DNA of 64,000 nt from Clostridium sp031626875 (GCF_031626875.1 NZ_JANDMF010000023.1:20026-84025); one strand, 5' to 3'. Positions 8,835 through 19,060 are shown, numbered from the stretch's first letter. Made by a program: numbers and translations. The notes: generated from the sequence alone by a model not told the origin.

Positions 8835-8873
8835 AAAAAAAGATAGAATTATTAAAATATAATTCTACCTTTT
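8835..8873 (-). terminator. Terminator of the activase-like gene
   Basis: A 14-bp stem (8838-8851 with 8860-8873, one U-G pair on the minus-strand RNA) closes an 8-base loop and is followed by a run of U. It lies 14 bases beyond the stop of the large gene. Confidence 0.9.
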
Positions 8874-8886
8874 CTAAATTTATTTT

Positions 8887-11800
8887 TTAATTTTCGCTAA
8901 AAAATATTCCATCATTGGTTATACTTGCTTCTCTATCAGCTGGTAATTCTAAAGTTATTTCTTCTACTTTTTTAAATGCAACTGATAACATTAACTTAAT
9001 TCTATTAAGTTGGTTAACCTGAGAAGCTCCTGGATCATAGTCAACAGCAACTATATTAGCAGATGGATATTTTTCTTTTAATGCTTTAATCATCCCTTTA
9101 CCTGTAACATGATTTGGTAAACAAGCAAATGGTTGCATACATATAATATTATCTGCTCCACTTTCAATAAGTTCAATCATTTCTGCTGTTAAGAACCATC
9201 CTTCTCCAGTTTGATTTCCAAGAGAAAGTATTGGTGATGCCATTTTACCAAGTTCTACTATATGCTTAGGTGCATGGAATCTCTTTGAAGCATCTAAAAC
9301 CTTTTTCATAGTTTTTCTATAACTTTCCATATATCCAATTGCTAGCATATACATATTTCTATTTAGCTTGCTAGCACCTAAATTTTTATACTTAAAATCT
9401 TCATCATATGCAGAATAGAAGAAGAAATCCATTAAATCAGGCATTACAGCTTCTGCTCCTTCTGACTCAATTATATTAACTACATCATTATTAGCTGTTG
9501 GATGGAATTTAACTAATATTTCTCCAACTAACCCTACTCTAGGTTTAACTATGTCTAGACATTCAAGGTTATCAAATTCTTCAACAATCTTTTTAATATT
9601 TGAATTAAATTCTCTTTTACTTCCATTTTGAACATTTTCTTTAGCTATCTTGTTCCATTTTTCATGAAGAGCATTTGCTGATCCTTTAACTTTCTCATAA
9701 GGTCTAGTTCTATATAGAACTCTCATAAATAAATCTCCATAAACAAGTGCCATAAGAGCTCTCTGTATAAGCTTTAAAGAAACTTTAAACCCTGGTTGTT
9801 TTTCAAGTCCTACAGCATTTAATGAAAGTATTGGAATTTGCTCAAATCCAGCTTCTCTTAATGCTTTTTTTAAGAATCCGACATAATTGGTAGCCCTACA
9901 TCCTCCACCTGTTTGTGTAATTATTACTGAAGTATTATTTACATCATATTTACCTGATTTCAATCCGTGTATTATTTGCCCTACCACTATTATAGAAGGA
10001 TAACATGCATCATTGTTTACATATTTTAATCCATATTCAACAGCTTCATTATCAATTGATGGAAGAACTTCTAAATTATATCCGCAAGATCTCACAGCTT
10101 CTTCTATAATATCAAAATGAATTGGTGACATTTGTGGTGCAAGTATTGTATGATTCTTTTTCATTTCTTTTGTAAATATAGGGTTTTTATACTCTATCTT
10201 TTCAAAATATGGAATATATCCATCTCTTTCTCTTTCTTCCATAGCTGCTTTTAATGATCTTATTCTTATCTTAGCTGCACCTAAATTATTACCTTCATCA
10301 ATCTTCAAGCATGTATATATCTTTCCTCTCGAAGCTAACAATTCAGCTACTTGATCTGTAGTCACTGCATCAAGTCCACATCCAAAAGAATTAAGTTGTA
10401 TAAGTTCTAAGGAATCATTTTTTGATACAAAATTTGCTGCTCTATATAATCTTGAATGATATGTCCATTGATCAACAACTCTTAATGGTTCATTTAATTC
10501 TCCCAAGTACACTATACTATCTTCTGTTAATACAGGCATATCAAAAGAAGTAATTATATCTGGTATCCCATGATGTATTTCTGGATCTATATGATATGGT
10601 CTACCTGCTAGAACTATCCCCTTCTTGCCAGTCTTATTTATATATTCTAAAACTTCTTTTCCTTTTTCTCTTAAATCCTTATCAAACCTATCTCTTTCAA
10701 GAAAAGCTTCATAAACTGCTTTCTTAGCTTCTTCTTTGGTAACATTAAACTCTTTAAATTCTTCTACAATTCTTTTAGCCAAAACATCTTTGTCTTCTAA
10801 TGATAAGAAAGGTTCCATAAATTTAATATTTTTTTCTTTAATTATATCCATATTATTTTTTATTACTTCTGGATATGAAGTTACCATAGGGCAATTATAG
10901 TGATTATTTGCATCACTAAATTCCTTTCTTTCATAAGAAATACATGGATAAAATATTGTTTCTATTCCTCTATTTACAAGAGACATAATATGTCCATGTG
11001 AAATCTTAGCTGGATAACATGCTGATTCTGATGGAATTGTCTCTATCCCCAACTCATAAACCTTTTTGCTTGAAATAGGAGAAAGTTCAACCCTAAATCC
11101 AAGGTTTGTAAGCAAAGTAAACCAAAGTGGATAATTTTCATACATATTTAGCACTCTTGGAATACCTATTGAACCTCTTTTAGCTTCTTCCTTCTTTAAT
11201 GGAATATAATTAAAAGTTCTCTTTAACTTATACTTAAATAAATTAGGAACCTCTTCCTTAGTCCTTTCTATTCCTAGACCTCTTTCACATCTATTTCCTG
11301 AAATAAATTCCTCATCTGTAGAAAATTTATTTACAGTTAATAAGCAGTTATTTCCACAAAGTCCACATCTTCTAAAATCTGCTTTCATTGTAAAACTATC
11401 TATTTTTTCCTTGCTTAATAAGCTAGATTTATTTCCTTCAACATATCTTTCCTTTGAAATTATAGCTGACCCAAATGCACCCATAATACCTGCTATATCT
11501 GGTCTTATAGCTTCTCTTCCTGAGATGAGTTCAAAACTTCTAAGTACTGCATCATTATAGAATGTACCACCTTGAACAATTATCTTTTCGCCCATTTCTT
11601 TTTCATCTCTTATTTTTATAACCTTGAATAAAGCATTTTTAATAACTGAGTAAGATAGTCCTGCAGAAATATCTGAAACTTGTGCACCTTCTTTTTGAGC
11701 TTGCTTAACCCTAGAATTCATAAATACAGTACATCTAGAACCTAAGTCTACTGGTGCTTTTGATGATACTGCAGCCTTAGCAAAATCCTCAACTTTCATA

Positions 11801-13179
11801 TTTAGAGATTTTCCAAAACTTTCTATGAAAGATCCACAACCTGATGAACATGCTTCATTTAATAATATAGAGTCTATTACTCCATTCTTTATTCTTAAGC
11901 ACTTCATATCTTGTCCACCAATGTCTAGAATAAAATCTACTCCAGGTAAAAAATATTCTGATGCTTTGTAATGAGCAATAGTTTCAATTTCTCCAATATC
12001 AACATGTAGAGCTGCTTTTATTAAAGCTTCTCCATACCCTGTTACAGTTGAATTAACTATCTCTATATCTTCATTTAATTTTGAATACAAATCCTTCAAA
12101 ATTTCTATAACCTTATTTAGTGGATTCCCCCCATTACTTCCATAATAGTTATATAATATATCCCCATTATCATTTATTAATACAACTTTTGTTGTTGTAG
12201 ACCCTGCATCTATACCTAAAAAAGCTTTTCCTTTATAGTTTTTTATATCAGCTCTTTTTGCTTTTGCTCTGCTATGTCTTTCAGTAAACTTTTTATAATC
12301 GTCCTCATCTTTAAATAAAGGATTAAGTCTTTCTACCCCATCATCACTTATACCTGAAATTTTTTCAACTTTTTTAACTAAATCTTTTATTTCAATTTCT
12401 TTTGATTTTTGAGATAAAAGTGCTGCTCCATGAGCAACAAATAGCTGTGAATTTTCAGGAAATACTATTTCATCATCCTTTAATTCTAAAGTATCAATAA
12501 ATCTTTGCCTAAGCTCTGATAAGAAGAACAAAGGGCCTCCTAAAAATGCCACCTTTCCTCTTATTGGCTTTCCGCAAGCAAGCCCACTTATTGTTTGATT
12601 TACTACTGCCTGTAATATAGACGCTGCTATATCTTCTGTTTTTGCCCCTTCATTTATTAAAGGTTGTACATCTGTTTTAGCAAAAACTCCACATCTAGAT
12701 GCTATAGGATAAATAACTTTATAGCATTTAGCTAAATCATTAAGTCCTGATGCATCTGTATTTAAAAGTGCTGCCATTTGATCTATAAATGCGCCTGTAC
12801 CCCCTGCACATGTACCATTCATTCTCTGTTCTATTCCACCCTTAAAATATGTAATCTTTGCATCCTCTCCACCAAGTTCAATAGCAACATCTGTTTCTGG
12901 CACTAATTCTTCTACTGTTTTAGTGCATGCTATTACTTCTTGTACAAAATCTACATTAAGCCACTTAGAAACAGAAAGGCCTCCTGATCCAGTAACACTT
13001 ACTGTAACCAAGGCCTCACCAACACTGATATATGCTTCTTTAATTATTTCTATTATGGTACTTCTTATATCAGAAAAGTGTCTTTTATAGTTACTGTACA
13101 ATATATTTTGGTTGTAATCTAATACAACAACCTTAACGGTTGTTGAGCCAACGTCTAATCCTATACTATATTTTTTCAT
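8887..13179 (-). CDS. Acyl-CoA dehydratase activase-like protein (BadF/HgdC double ATPase plus DUF2229)
   Basis: 1430 residues. Two ASKHA ATPase domains in tandem: residues about 1-270 (start GLDVGSTTVK) and about 315-570 (start GIDAGSTTTK), the second containing CSSGCGSFIE, the cysteine motif that in HgdC binds a bridging 4Fe-4S cluster. Then a cysteine-rich stretch CGLCGNNC...NRCERG, a DUF2229 domain (about 670-890, SESACYPAKISHGH), and an HgdB-like C-terminal part. Family members use ATP to drive low-potential electrons into 2-hydroxyacyl-CoA dehydratases or related reductases. No separate dehydratase subunits lie nearby, so the substrate is unknown; large proteins of this type are common in anaerobes. 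Divergent from the TPR gene; a terminator follows it. Confidence 0.85.
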   Translation of the reverse strand: MKKYSIGLDVGSTTVKVVVLDYNQNILYSNYKRHFSDIRSTIIEIIKEAYISVGEALVTVSVTGSGGLSVSKWLNVDFVQEVIACTKTVEELVPETDVAIELGGEDAKITYFKGGIEQRMNGTCAGGTGAFIDQMAALLNTDASGLNDLAKCYKVIYPIASRCGVFAKTDVQPLINEGAKTEDIAASILQAVVNQTISGLACGKPIRGKVAFLGGPLFFLSELRQRFIDTLELKDDEIVFPENSQLFVAHGAALLSQKSKEIEIKDLVKKVEKISGISDDGVERLNPLFKDEDDYKKFTERHSRAKAKRADIKNYKGKAFLGIDAGSTTTKVVLINDNGDILYNYYGSNGGNPLNKVIEILKDLYSKLNEDIEIVNSTVTGYGEALIKAALHVDIGEIETIAHYKASEYFLPGVDFILDIGGQDMKCLRIKNGVIDSILLNEACSSGCGSFIESFGKSLNMKVEDFAKAAVSSKAPVDLGSRCTVFMNSRVKQAQKEGAQVSDISAGLSYSVIKNALFKVIKIRDEKEMGEKIIVQGGTFYNDAVLRSFELISGREAIRPDIAGIMGAFGSAIISKERYVEGNKSSLLSKEKIDSFTMKADFRRCGLCGNNCLLTVNKFSTDEEFISGNRCERGLGIERTKEEVPNLFKYKLKRTFNYIPLKKEEAKRGSIGIPRVLNMYENYPLWFTLLTNLGFRVELSPISSKKVYELGIETIPSESACYPAKISHGHIMSLVNRGIETIFYPCISYERKEFSDANNHYNCPMVTSYPEVIKNNMDIIKEKNIKFMEPFLSLEDKDVLAKRIVEEFKEFNVTKEEAKKAVYEAFLERDRFDKDLREKGKEVLEYINKTGKKGIVLAGRPYHIDPEIHHGIPDIITSFDMPVLTEDSIVYLGELNEPLRVVDQWTYHSRLYRAANFVSKNDSLELIQLNSFGCGLDAVTTDQVAELLASRGKIYTCLKIDEGNNLGAAKIRIRSLKAAMEERERDGYIPYFEKIEYKNPIFTKEMKKNHTILAPQMSPIHFDIIEEAVRSCGYNLEVLPSIDNEAVEYGLKYVNNDACYPSIIVVGQIIHGLKSGKYDVNNTSVIITQTGGGCRATNYVGFLKKALREAGFEQIPILSLNAVGLEKQPGFKVSLKLIQRALMALVYGDLFMRVLYRTRPYEKVKGSANALHEKWNKIAKENVQNGSKREFNSNIKKIVEEFDNLECLDIVKPRVGLVGEILVKFHPTANNDVVNIIESEGAEAVMPDLMDFFFYSAYDEDFKYKNLGASKLNRNMYMLAIGYMESYRKTMKKVLDASKRFHAPKHIVELGKMASPILSLGNQTGEGWFLTAEMIELIESGADNIICMQPFACLPNHVTGKGMIKALKEKYPSANIVAVDYDPGASQVNQLNRIKLMLSVAFKKVEEITLELPADREASITNDGIFFSEN

Positions 13180-13379
13180 TCATACACCTACTTATATATT
13201 TTATGACTACTTAATATTATACCGTTTCTATTATGTTTTTCAAGTTTCACATCATATTTTAAGATTGATTTAAACTTTCAATAAATGGTAATATGATATG
13301 TTATTTTTGTATATAATATAACAACTATGTCTATAATCATAAAGAACAAACTACTTTAAATTATATTAAAGGAGGGCAT

Positions 13380-13733
13380 ATGAGCTTTTTTAATGAAGGT
13401 AATAAACTCTATAATACTCAAGACTATAAAAGAGCTATCGATTGTTACAAAAAGGCAATTGAGATAAAAGATAATGAAGCCTGTTCATATTACAATTCTG
13501 GAGTTTGCTTCATTAAATTGAGAGAATACGATAATGCAATAACTATGATAAAAGAAGCTCTTCAACTACATAAGGAGAGCAAATATTACTTTAATCTCGG
13601 TTATTGTTATGCTATGAAAGAAGATACAAATAAAGCCCTAATAAATTTTAATATTGCATGGGCTCTTAATAATGAAGATACAGATTGTGAAAAAGCTATT
13701 AAACTTATAACTTCTCGTATAGTCAAAAAATAG
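13380..13733 (+). CDS. Small TPR-repeat protein
   Basis: 117 residues, almost entirely tetratricopeptide repeats: about 3-36 (FFNEGNKLYNTQDYKRAIDCYKKAIEIK), 37-68 and 69-103, each with the conserved A/G/Y pattern of paired helices. No signal peptide or membrane helix, so cytoplasmic. TPR domains bind protein partners; the partner here cannot be seen. A strong RBS, AGGAGG, precedes the ATG. It is divergent from the activase-like gene (200-base gap) and convergent with the transglutaminase-like gene, sharing a hairpin at their 3' ends. Confidence 0.85.
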   Translation: MSFFNEGNKLYNTQDYKRAIDCYKKAIEIKDNEACSYYNSGVCFIKLREYDNAITMIKEALQLHKESKYYFNLGYCYAMKEDTNKALINFNIAWALNNEDTDCEKAIKLITSRIVKK

Positions 13734-13753
13734 GAGAGTTTCTAAAACTCTCC
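13733..13753. terminator. Shared hairpin terminator of two convergent genes
   Basis: 9-bp stem (13733-13741 with 13745-13753) and a 3-base loop. The plus-strand stop codon runs into the first base of the stem and the minus-strand stop codon is exactly the loop. A U-rich run follows on the minus strand and a weaker one on the plus strand. Confidence 0.8.
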
Positions 13754-14806
13754 CGCTATATTTTTAGTTCTATATTCTTTATTAAAATTCTCACTATCAA
13801 AATATTCTCCTGCTGGATAAAATGTTGAATCTACATTAACCCACTTTCCTTCATCTTTAAGATATACTTGATTCCAAGAGTGACTTATATATTCATTTCC
13901 ATTGAAGGCTTCTCCTATGACCACCCTGCTTTTAAGCCCAATTGCTTTTACCATAGCTGTATACAAACATGCATAATCAAAACATATTCCCTTTTTATCC
14001 CTAAATGCTGGTATTGCTCCACTTTCATAATTTGAAGAAGCTTGACTCATAACTTGAGTAGCTTTTGCATCATCATATACTATATTGCTTCCAACCCATG
14101 TATAAATACTTTTAGCTTTTTCTCTATCAGTTTTATCCTTTTTTGTTATTTCAACAGCTTTATTATCTATTTGATTATTTGATTTAACTCCTTCATCTAT
14201 TGTGACACCATTATAATAATATACTTTATTATTAGAAACACTTTCTAGTATGCCATTTGAAACTTTTTGAATTTTACTTTCATCAATAATCCTTTCAAGT
14301 TTATTATATGCTGCTAAATTATCTAAAACATCTATATGTCTATTCCCCGAAGCAATACTATTATATAAAATTAGAGTAATACATAATATAACTATTCCTA
14401 TCATTCCTCTTATAGCACCAAAAATAGTGGAAAATATAATTAAAAATCCTTTATTTATATTTAACTTTTTTATTGCATTACTCAATGATAAGGAATTTAT
14501 TATTTTCAATAAAGTTTCTATTATAAACTTTATTAAAAAAAACACTAAAACTAAGGATAAAACACGTGATATTCCACTGTTAACTATACTACCTGAAAAA
14601 TATTTATTTAAAATATTATTAGTTTCCAAACTAATTTTTTCATAGAAACCAATAATAATAAAAAATGCTATTATAGTTGCAAAACCTGATAAAATAGGTT
14701 CTATTGCATCATCTAAATCATCACTATGAATAACTCTTAACATTGTTGCAATTATGGAAATCAATATAACTCCTATACATAAAATTGTTTGAATATCAAA
14801 ATTCAT
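13742..14806 (-). CDS. Membrane protein with CvpA-like N-terminus and transglutaminase-like domain
   Basis: 354 residues. The first about 150 hold four to five hydrophobic helices arranged like CvpA/colicin V production proteins. Residues about 210-345 are a transglutaminase-like (cysteine protease-fold) domain with the triad visible: Cys in KGICFDYACLY, His in YISHSWNQVY and Asp in WVNVDSTFYP. Bacterial proteins of this type usually act on peptides or proteins outside the membrane; the substrate is unknown. It starts 15 bases after the recX stop, so it is the last gene of an operon with the M16 peptidase and recX. Confidence 0.8.
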   Translation of the reverse strand: MNFDIQTILCIGVILISIIATMLRVIHSDDLDDAIEPILSGFATIIAFFIIIGFYEKISLETNNILNKYFSGSIVNSGISRVLSLVLVFFLIKFIIETLLKIINSLSLSNAIKKLNINKGFLIIFSTIFGAIRGMIGIVILCITLILYNSIASGNRHIDVLDNLAAYNKLERIIDESKIQKVSNGILESVSNNKVYYYNGVTIDEGVKSNNQIDNKAVEITKKDKTDREKAKSIYTWVGSNIVYDDAKATQVMSQASSNYESGAIPAFRDKKGICFDYACLYTAMVKAIGLKSRVVIGEAFNGNEYISHSWNQVYLKDEGKWVNVDSTFYPAGEYFDSENFNKEYRTKNIAGEF

Positions 14807-14821
14807 ACTAAAATTTCTCCT

Positions 14822-15451
14822 TTAATCCATATGAATAACCTCTTGAATAACTTCTTTAGCTATAGAATAATTATAACCTTTTCCTAATAAAAATCTACAA
14901 AGTTTATTCCACAATTTATAACTATCACTTTCTTTTTTAATTAGTGATAAATACTTCTTTCTTGCTAGTTCTATAGCTATATTTTTTTCTTCATCTTTAT
15001 CAATTAAACTAAATTCTTCTTCTATAAGATTATTATCGATACCTTTATTTAATAATGTATATTTTATTTTTTCTCTGCCTTGAGTTTTAAGCTTATCTTT
15101 TACATACATCTTGGTATATAATTCATCATTTACAAAATTATATTCTTTTAAAAATTCTAATGTTTTCAATACTTCTTCTAAATCATATCCCTTTTCCCTT
15201 AACTTTTCCTTAATTTCTTTTTCTGTTTTGTAATTTCTCTCAATTATCCTAAGAGATGCTTCTTTACACTTAATAAAATTATCTTTTTTAACTATTTCAT
15301 AAAGTTTTTTTTCATCAATTTCTAAATTCAGTTTTAACCCTTCTTTGTAGACAAGTTCTATATTTACTGCAAAAGCATAGTTATGGTCTAAATATATATT
15401 TACTCTATCCTTATTTTTCTTTTGATTTTCTATTTGAGTTATCTTAGCCAT
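14822..15451 (-). CDS. recX: Regulatory protein RecX
   Basis: 209 residues. Three-helix repeats typical of RecX are visible, including ASLRIIERNYKTEKEIKEKLREKGYD and VNDELYTKMYVKDKLKTQGREKIKYTLLNKGI. RecX binds RecA filaments and limits homologous recombination. Length fits the Gram-positive family. It starts 5 bases after the M16 peptidase stop, so the two are probably translated from one mRNA. recA is not in this window. Confidence 0.9.
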   Translation of the reverse strand: MAKITQIENQKKNKDRVNIYLDHNYAFAVNIELVYKEGLKLNLEIDEKKLYEIVKKDNFIKCKEASLRIIERNYKTEKEIKEKLREKGYDLEEVLKTLEFLKEYNFVNDELYTKMYVKDKLKTQGREKIKYTLLNKGIDNNLIEEEFSLIDKDEEKNIAIELARKKYLSLIKKESDSYKLWNKLCRFLLGKGYNYSIAKEVIQEVIHMD

Positions 15452-15456
15452 TTTTC

Positions 15457-16704
15457 CTACTCCCTTGAAGATTTCAGAATATGTATCGTAGGATTTTTTA
15501 AAACAAGTTTTGATACTTCATATATTTTTCCCCTATTTAAGGTGTTTAATCCTTCCATATCCTTTAAAAACTCAAATATATCCTCATCTTCAAGGTCTTG
15601 ATGAAGTATATAATTACATAATTCTGCTGAATCCTCCAAAGTAGATATAACTGCTGTTTTATGAACTTTCTTCATTATATCTAAGTCTCTATCTCCAACT
15701 ACAATTTGCCCATTTACTATTCCATCTAATGTTTCATCTATCGCATTTATTGTCTCTTCTACATCTTCATCTGCTACTGCTGTATATATATATAACGTTT
15801 TTATATATTTTGTCATATCTAATTGAGTATATATATCATATGCCAATCCTCTTTTTTCCCTAATCTCTCTAAATAGCAATGAATTTGAACTTTCTCCCAA
15901 CCTATGATTTAGTATTCTTAAAGGTAATTCATATTCCTTATCTAAATCATAAAATGTATATAAATATACTATTGTACTTTGTTCCATATCATTTTTATAA
16001 CTAGTTATTTTTATATTTGCATTTTTTTCTTGGGTTACTTTTGGTTCTTTAACTTCTGAACCTTCCCATGAAACAAATTTTTCTTCTATAAGTTTTTTTG
16101 CCACTTCATGCTCCATTGAAGAAACAATTGTAATTAAGCTATTCTTAGGACTATAATACTTTTTGTAAAAGTTCACTATATCTTCTCTTGTAAAATTTTT
16201 AACTTTTTTTTCTATTCCAGTAACATCATATTTTAAAGGACTTGTCTCAAATGCTATCTCATTTACTTTTTTAAAACTTAAATCTTCTATATCGTCCTTA
16301 CTAGTTCTTATTTCTGCAAGTATTACCCCTCTCTCTTTTTCAATTTCTTCCTTTGAAAAACTTGATGAAGTTATCATATCAGCAAGAAGTTCTACTCCGT
16401 TTGCAAGTTCTTCACTTAAACAACTTATCGTATAAACAGTAGAATTATATTCAGTATAGGCATTATATTCTCCCCCTAAAGATTCTAACTCATGATTTAG
16501 CTCTTCATTACTTCTCTTTTTTGTACCTTTGAAAATCATATGCTCAACAAAATGACTTATTCCCTTTTCCTCTAAAGTTTCATTTAAAGCTCCTACTTTT
16601 ATTCCTATATTAATCGAGGCAATATGTGTGTCTTTTTTTATAGTTAAAATTTTCAATCCATTACTTAAAATATGCTTCTCTACATCGAAATTTAATTTTT
16701 CCAT
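15457..16704 (-). CDS. M16 family zinc metallopeptidase (processing-peptidase-like)
   Basis: 415 residues. The inverted zinc motif HxxEH is H51-F-V-E54-H55, with the distal ligand E131 in GVILAEI; the second half is the inactive M16 partner-type domain with the conserved R/Y region REIREKRGLAYDIYTQ. No signal peptide, so cytoplasmic. Relatives in Firmicutes (YmxG-like) degrade or process peptides, the target being unknown. It is the first gene of the unit peptidase - recX - transglutaminase-like protein and is divergent from the two-component system. Confidence 0.9.
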   Translation of the reverse strand: MEKLNFDVEKHILSNGLKILTIKKDTHIASINIGIKVGALNETLEEKGISHFVEHMIFKGTKKRSNEELNHELESLGGEYNAYTEYNSTVYTISCLSEELANGVELLADMITSSSFSKEEIEKERGVILAEIRTSKDDIEDLSFKKVNEIAFETSPLKYDVTGIEKKVKNFTREDIVNFYKKYYSPKNSLITIVSSMEHEVAKKLIEEKFVSWEGSEVKEPKVTQEKNANIKITSYKNDMEQSTIVYLYTFYDLDKEYELPLRILNHRLGESSNSLLFREIREKRGLAYDIYTQLDMTKYIKTLYIYTAVADEDVEETINAIDETLDGIVNGQIVVGDRDLDIMKKVHKTAVISTLEDSAELCNYILHQDLEDEDIFEFLKDMEGLNTLNRGKIYEVSKLVLKNPTIHILKSSRE

Positions 16705-16877
16705 TCAAAATCTCCTCATCTTTTTTATATAATAAGTTTAAATATAACCTTTATCTATATACATTACAATAATAATATTATATTATTCTATTTTATATCT
16801 TGCTACTTTTATATATAATATTAGGTATACAACCTTAAATTAACATTTAAATTTACCTAGAATTGGAGAGATTATAT

Positions 16878-17549
16878 ATGAAGAAAACTATTCTTATAGT
16901 TGAAGATGAATTTAGAATAAGATTTTTGCTTAGAGACTACTTCTCAAAAGAAGGTTTCACAATTTATGAAGCAGAAAATGGTGAAGAAGCTTTAAATATA
17001 TTTAAAGAGAAAAAAGTTGACCTTATAATATTAGATATAATGATGCCTGTTATGGACGGTTTAACACTTCTTGATAAAATTCGTGAAGTCTCTACCCTTC
17101 CAGTTATACTTTTAACTGCTAAGGACCAAGAAGAAGATAAACTACAAGGCTATGATATAGGTGCTGATGATTACGTTACTAAACCTTTTAGCCCTAAAGT
17201 CTTAGTTGCTAAAGTAAAAGCTTTGTTAAAAAGAACAAGAGAAGATGTTGATTCAAGCTCTCAAGATTACAAAGGACTTATAGTTAACAAATTATCAAGG
17301 GAAGTTAAAATAAATGATGTTCCACTATCACTTTCCCCTAAAGAATATGACTTACTAGTTTATTTAGTTGATAATGAATCGATAGCTCTTTCTAGAGACA
17401 ATATTTTAGACCATGTTTGGGGCATAGATTATTATGGTGATATTAGAACTGTGGACACAAATGTAAAAAGACTAAGAGAAAAACTTGGAGAAAAAGCTGG
17501 CTATATTGTAACTGTACGAGGTAGCGGCTATAAATTTGAGGTGCATTAA
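16878..17549 (+). CDS. OmpR/PhoB-family response regulator
   Basis: 223 residues. Receiver domain 1-120 with phospho-acceptor D53 (LIILDIMMPVMDG), acidic pocket E9/D10 and lysine K102 (VTKPF). Winged-helix DNA-binding domain about 130-223 with LSPKEYDLLVYLV and RTVDTNVKRLREKLG. I place the start at the ATG at 16878, behind GGAGAG, rather than an upstream in-frame TTG. The sensor kinase follows with a 1-base gap, so the pair is co-transcribed. The signal is unknown and no neighbouring target is obvious. Confidence 0.93.
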   Translation: MKKTILIVEDEFRIRFLLRDYFSKEGFTIYEAENGEEALNIFKEKKVDLIILDIMMPVMDGLTLLDKIREVSTLPVILLTAKDQEEDKLQGYDIGADDYVTKPFSPKVLVAKVKALLKRTREDVDSSSQDYKGLIVNKLSREVKINDVPLSLSPKEYDLLVYLVDNESIALSRDNILDHVWGIDYYGDIRTVDTNVKRLREKLGEKAGYIVTVRGSGYKFEVH

Positions 17550-17550
17550 A

Positions 17551-19050
17551 ATGAAACAAAAATTATCATTTAAACTTTTTTTTATAACTTTAGGTTTACT
17601 AATTACATTAATGGCTACAACCTTAATTTTTCAGAAGGTTTTCTTCCAAGGTTTTTATGAAAAGCAAAAGCAAAGTCGTTTGGTTACTGAGGTTAGTAGT
17701 TTTAAACGCTTATATTCATTTGAATTATCTAATAGTTCTGGTCTACTTACTGCCATGAAAAACCTTGAAGAAAAGACAAATTCAAAAGTTGCTATTTTAT
17801 CTTCAAATGGTGAGTTTTTAACTCTTCCTGACAAAAGTAATACACCATCTAGTGATAATACATTTCAAATATTTTTTAATATTTTGCTAAATAAAGGCTC
17901 TCTGCCTAAAATGCTTACAAAGGATCAACCTATAGTTGAAACATTTGATGATGACATTTCTGGAAATAGAAAAATAGGTGTTGCTTCATCTATGTCTTTG
18001 AATTCTAAAAATGATTGTTTTGTTATAGCTATAGCATCCATACAACCAATACAGGAAGCATCCGATGTTATGAGCCAATTTTATGTTTACATATTTATTG
18101 GATTTATATTTATTTCAATATTTCTATCATCATTCTACTCAAATCTCATTTCAAAGCCTCTTATTAGGCTAAATAATGTTGCACTTAAGATGAGTAAAAT
18201 GGATTTTAATGAACGATGTACTATAAGTTCTCAAGATGAAATAGGAAGCCTTGCAAATACACTTAACTTCTTATCTTCAAATCTTGACAATGCTTTAAAA
18301 GATCTTAAAGAGAAAAATCAAAAATTAGAAGCTGATATTGAAAAAGAAAGAAGTCTAGAACTTATGAGAAAGGATTTTATAGCTTCTGTAAGTCATGAAC
18401 TTAAAACTCCTATAGGAATTATAGAAGGTTATGCTGAAGGAATAAAAGATGGCATAGTATCAGGTGAAAATACATCTATGTATTTAGAAACTATTATAGA
18501 TGAGTCTAAAAAAATGGGAGTTCTAGTTTCTAATATGCTTGAACTTTCAAAACTAGAATCTGGAGTTATAAAACCTAAATTTGAAACTTTCAATATTAAT
18601 AGATTATTAAGCAAACTAGTAAAAAAGCATTCTGTTAATGCTGAAGAAAATCATCTACATATTATTTTTAATGAATCAACTGCATATTCTTATGTATTTG
18701 CAGATATATTTCAAATGGAACAAGTATTAACAAATCTTATTACTAATGCCATTAAATATACTCCTGAAAATAATGATATTGTGATATCTATTTGCGAAGA
18801 AGATGATTTATATAAAATTTCTGTTTTAAATAAAGGTAGTTATATTGACCCTAATGAACTTGACAAGCTATTTAATAAATTTTATAGAGTAGATAAAGCA
18901 CGACAAAGAGTTCAAAATAGTACTGGACTTGGTTTATCAATAGTAAAGAATCTTTTAGAACTTCATAACTTTAAATATTCTTTAGCTAATACTCATACTG
19001 GTGTTGAATTTAAATATTACCTTCCTAAAGCTACAGATGTGAATAATTAA
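17551..19050 (+). CDS. Membrane sensor histidine kinase
   Basis: 499 residues. Transmembrane helix about 8-28, extracellular sensing region about 30-170, second helix about 175-200, HAMP linker (SKPLIRLNNVALKMSKMDF...), a coiled coil, the H-box SVSHELKTPIGIIEGYAEGI with the phosphorylated histidine, then the ATPase domain with the N-box NLITNAIKYTPENN and G-box STGLGLSIVKNLLELH. It phosphorylates the regulator just upstream. The start is the ATG at 17551 behind GAGGTG, which lies in the end of the regulator gene, giving translational coupling. Ligand unknown. Confidence 0.93.
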   Translation: MKQKLSFKLFFITLGLLITLMATTLIFQKVFFQGFYEKQKQSRLVTEVSSFKRLYSFELSNSSGLLTAMKNLEEKTNSKVAILSSNGEFLTLPDKSNTPSSDNTFQIFFNILLNKGSLPKMLTKDQPIVETFDDDISGNRKIGVASSMSLNSKNDCFVIAIASIQPIQEASDVMSQFYVYIFIGFIFISIFLSSFYSNLISKPLIRLNNVALKMSKMDFNERCTISSQDEIGSLANTLNFLSSNLDNALKDLKEKNQKLEADIEKERSLELMRKDFIASVSHELKTPIGIIEGYAEGIKDGIVSGENTSMYLETIIDESKKMGVLVSNMLELSKLESGVIKPKFETFNINRLLSKLVKKHSVNAEENHLHIIFNESTAYSYVFADIFQMEQVLTNLITNAIKYTPENNDIVISICEEDDLYKISVLNKGSYIDPNELDKLFNKFYRVDKARQRVQNSTGLGLSIVKNLLELHNFKYSLANTHTGVEFKYYLPKATDVNN

Positions 19051-19060
19051 ATAAAAATAG

